Assembly (NCBI GenBank): GCA_028551475.1
Contig: CM052356.1
Location: 22,657,884 to 22,721,883 of the forward strand
DNA from: Casuarina equisetifolia
Taxonomy: Eukaryota; Streptophyta; Magnoliopsida; Fagales; Casuarinaceae
Direction: 5' to 3'
Length of the DNA stretch: 64,000 nt
Of this stretch, positions 61,636-64,000 are shown piece by piece; position 1 is the stretch's first letter, and each line of letters begins with the position of its first letter. The position numbers and the translations under genes were made by a program. The notes under the pieces are model-generated. The model did no database searches. It saw nothing but the letters and a program-made list of their open reading frames with translations, and had not been told where the DNA came from.

Positions 61636-64000
61636 AAATATAAAATTCCTCATGTTTCATTAATGAAAGAATTTTAACATTTAATGAACTCACTTTTCCA
61701 ATTATAATTAAAGTTCATTATCAACAATATACAATAAAACTTTCTTAACATCTAATGAACAAATTTTCTTGTATAGTTCTATAACAAAAGTTTGTTACCA
61801 GCAATAAATAACAAAGGTTGACATAATTGCTTTAATTAGAACTGATATTCATAAGAATTGGTTTGAATAATTATCCATTATAAATGTTGTTTAATTGGAA
61901 GATGAATTCTATGCATTGTGATTATATTCTCAATAGTTTGGTGCTTGATGTTTGTATATAGTGATTATAGTTTTTATTGATAATAATTGTTTCATAAAAT
62001 ATAAAATTTGTCATATTTTGTTAATGAATGAATTTTAACATTTAAGGAACTCTCTTTTAATTTTATAGTTAAAGTTCATTATAGACAATATACTATAAAA
62101 CTTCTTTAACATCTAACAAAAAAAGTTTTTTGTACAATTCTATAACAAAAGTTCATTACCAACCATAAACAACAAAGTTTGACGTAACTGCTTTAATTAG
62201 AACTAATATTTGTAAGAATTGGTTCCAATAATTATGCATTATAAATGTTTAACTAGAAGATGAATGCTATGCATTGTGATCATATTCTCAATAGTTTGGT
62301 GTATGATGTTTGTATATGGTGATTATAGTTTTTATTGATAATAATTGTTCATAAAATATAAAATTTGTCATATTTTGTTAATGAATGAATTTTAACATTT
62401 AATGAACTGATTTTTACTTTTATAGTTAAAGTTTGTTATAGACAATATACAACAAAACTTCTTTAACATCTAACGAAAAAAGTTTCTTGTATAGTTCTAT
62501 AACAAAAGTTTGTTACCAACCATAAATGACAAAGTTTGACGTAATTGCTCTAATTAGAACTAATATTTGGAAGAATTGGTTCCAATAATTATGCATTATA
62601 TGAATGAATTTTAACATTTAACGAATTGATTTTTACTTTTATAGTTAAAGTTTGTTATACACAATATACGACAAAACTTCTTTAACATCTAATGAAAAAA
62701 GTTTCTTGTATAGATCTATAATAAAAGTTTGTTACCAACCATAAACGACAAAGTTTGACGTAATTGCTTTAATTAGAACTAATATTTGTAAGAATTGGTG
62801 CCAATAATGTTGTTTAACTAGAATATGAATGCTATGCATTGTGATCATATTCTCAATAGTTTGGCATATAATGTTTGTATATGGTGATTATAGTTTTTAT
62901 TGATAATAATTGTTCATAAAATATAAAATTTTTCATATTTTGTTAATGAATGAATTTTAACATTTAATGAACTCATTTTTACTTTTATTGTTAAAGTTTG
63001 TTATAGACAATATATGACAAAACTTTTTTAACATTTAACGAAAAACATTTATTTTATAGTTCTATAACAAAAGTTTGTTACTAACCATATACGACAAAGT
63101 TTGACGTAATTTCTTTAATTAGAACTGATATTTGTAAAGTTAGTTCCAATAATTATCCGTTATAAATGTTGTTTAACTGGAAGATGAATGCTATGCATTG
63201 TGATCATATTCTCAATAGTTTGGTGTATGATGTTTGTATATGGTGATTATAGTTTTTATTGATAATAATTGTTCATAAAATATAAAATTTGTCATATTTT
63301 GTTAATGAATAAATTTTAACATTTAACACACTCACTTTTAATTTTATTGTTAAAGTTCATTATAGATAATATACAACAAACATTTAACGAAAAAAGTTTC
63401 TTGTATAGTTCTATAACAAAAGTTTGTTACCAACCACAAATGACAAAGTTTGATGTAGTTACTTTAATTAGAACTAATATTTGTAAGAATTGATTCCAAT
63501 GATTATCCATTATAAATGTTGTTTAACTAGAAGATGAAAGCTATACATTGTGATCATATTCTTAATAGTTTGGTGTATGATGTTTGTATATAGTGATTAT
63601 AGTTTTTATTGATAATAATTGTTCATAAAATATAAAATTTGTCATATTTTGTTAATAAATGAATTTTAACATTTAATGAACTCACTTTTACTTTTATAGT
63701 TAAATTTTGTTACAGACAATATGTGACAAAACTTCTTTAACATCTAAGGAAAAAAGTTTCTTGGATAGTTTTATAATAAATGTTCATTACCAACCATAAA
63801 CAAAAATGTAATTTATTTAATTAGAACTAATATTTGTAAGAATTGGTTCCAATAATTATCCATTATAATTGTTGTTTTACTAGAAGATGAATGCTATGTA
63901 TTGTGATCTTATTCTCAATAGTTTGGTGTATGTTGTTTGTATATAGTGATTATAATTTTTATTGATAATAATTTTTCATAAAATATAAAATTTGTCATAT

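Larger units (their letters stand above)
57560..64000. repeat. Degenerate tandem array, unit about 350 bp, running off the right edge
   Basis: An anchor sequence close to TGTGATCATATTCTCAATAG recurs at 58588, 59600, 60110, about 60470 (poor), 60801, 61143, 61493, 61918, 62276, 62841, 63200, 63550 and 63903. Most spacings are 331-360 bases. Each unit also holds blocks such as AATGAATTTTAACATTTAA, GACAATATACGACAAAACTT, TATAACAAAAGTTTGTTACC and TTGATAATAATTGTT in the same order. Units to the right of about 61900 look more alike than those to the left. Longer spacings have visible causes: a LINE module (1012), two small inserts (510), a 33-bp triplication (425) and an extra partial unit (565). 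It has no coding content. Confidence 0.9.

Noticed and set aside
58000..64000. CRISPR-like regular repeats
   Set aside because: Units of about 350 bp with diverged sequence in a plant nuclear context form a satellite-type array. There are no short identical repeats with unique spacers.

Overview
The window is nuclear DNA of a flowering plant, most likely a dicot. The evidence is spliced genes with GT-AG introns in AT-rich DNA, plant-only families (GRAS, SEUSS, m-type thioredoxin with a plastid transit peptide), and decayed plant Copia and LINE elements. I cannot name the species from sequence alone.

Layout. (1) 1-4173 is intergenic, with no recognisable gene. (2) 4174-16700 is a graveyard of retroelements: one nearly full-length Copia relic with two diverged LTRs (4174-8864), a small Ty3/gypsy-like scrap on the minus strand, a 5'-truncated LINE on the minus strand (about 9207-11280), and fragments of two more Copia elements (about 11540-12640 and 13776-16640). 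None has an open polyprotein. (3) 16.7-21.85 kb is intergenic. (4) 21.86-50.7 kb is a gene island with five genes, whose coding exons I reconstructed so that every splice phase agrees: SCL1 (GRAS regulator, +), an SDN5-like small-RNA-degrading exonuclease (-), SBDS with the plant zinc-finger tail (+), a plastid thioredoxin m (+), and the co-repressor SEUSS (-). SCL1 and SDN5 are convergent, SDN5 and SBDS are divergent over 842 bp, and thioredoxin and SEUSS are convergent. (5) 50.9-57.5 kb is AT-rich intergenic DNA with two short tandem duplications and a G-box/RY-rich patch. (6) 57.56-64.0 kb is a degenerate tandem array with a unit of about 350 bp. It runs off the right edge and starts as a composite with two copies of a LINE 3' end.

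The five genes do not form a pathway. They are ordinary housekeeping and regulatory genes: development (SCL1, SEU), RNA turnover (SDN5), 60S ribosome maturation (SBDS) and plastid redox control (thioredoxin m). I found no gene cluster, CRISPR array, tRNA, rRNA or organelle insertion.

The most interesting observations are the origin of the 350-bp array from a LINE-containing composite, a GC-AG intron required by reading frame in SDN5, triplication of the primer-binding/gag-leader segment in the Copia relic, three VK(L/M)EP SUMO-type motifs beside a polyQ tract in SEUSS, and a promoter-like G-box plus TATA element antisense to the SEUSS 3' end. I did not find a convincing undescribed biological system.
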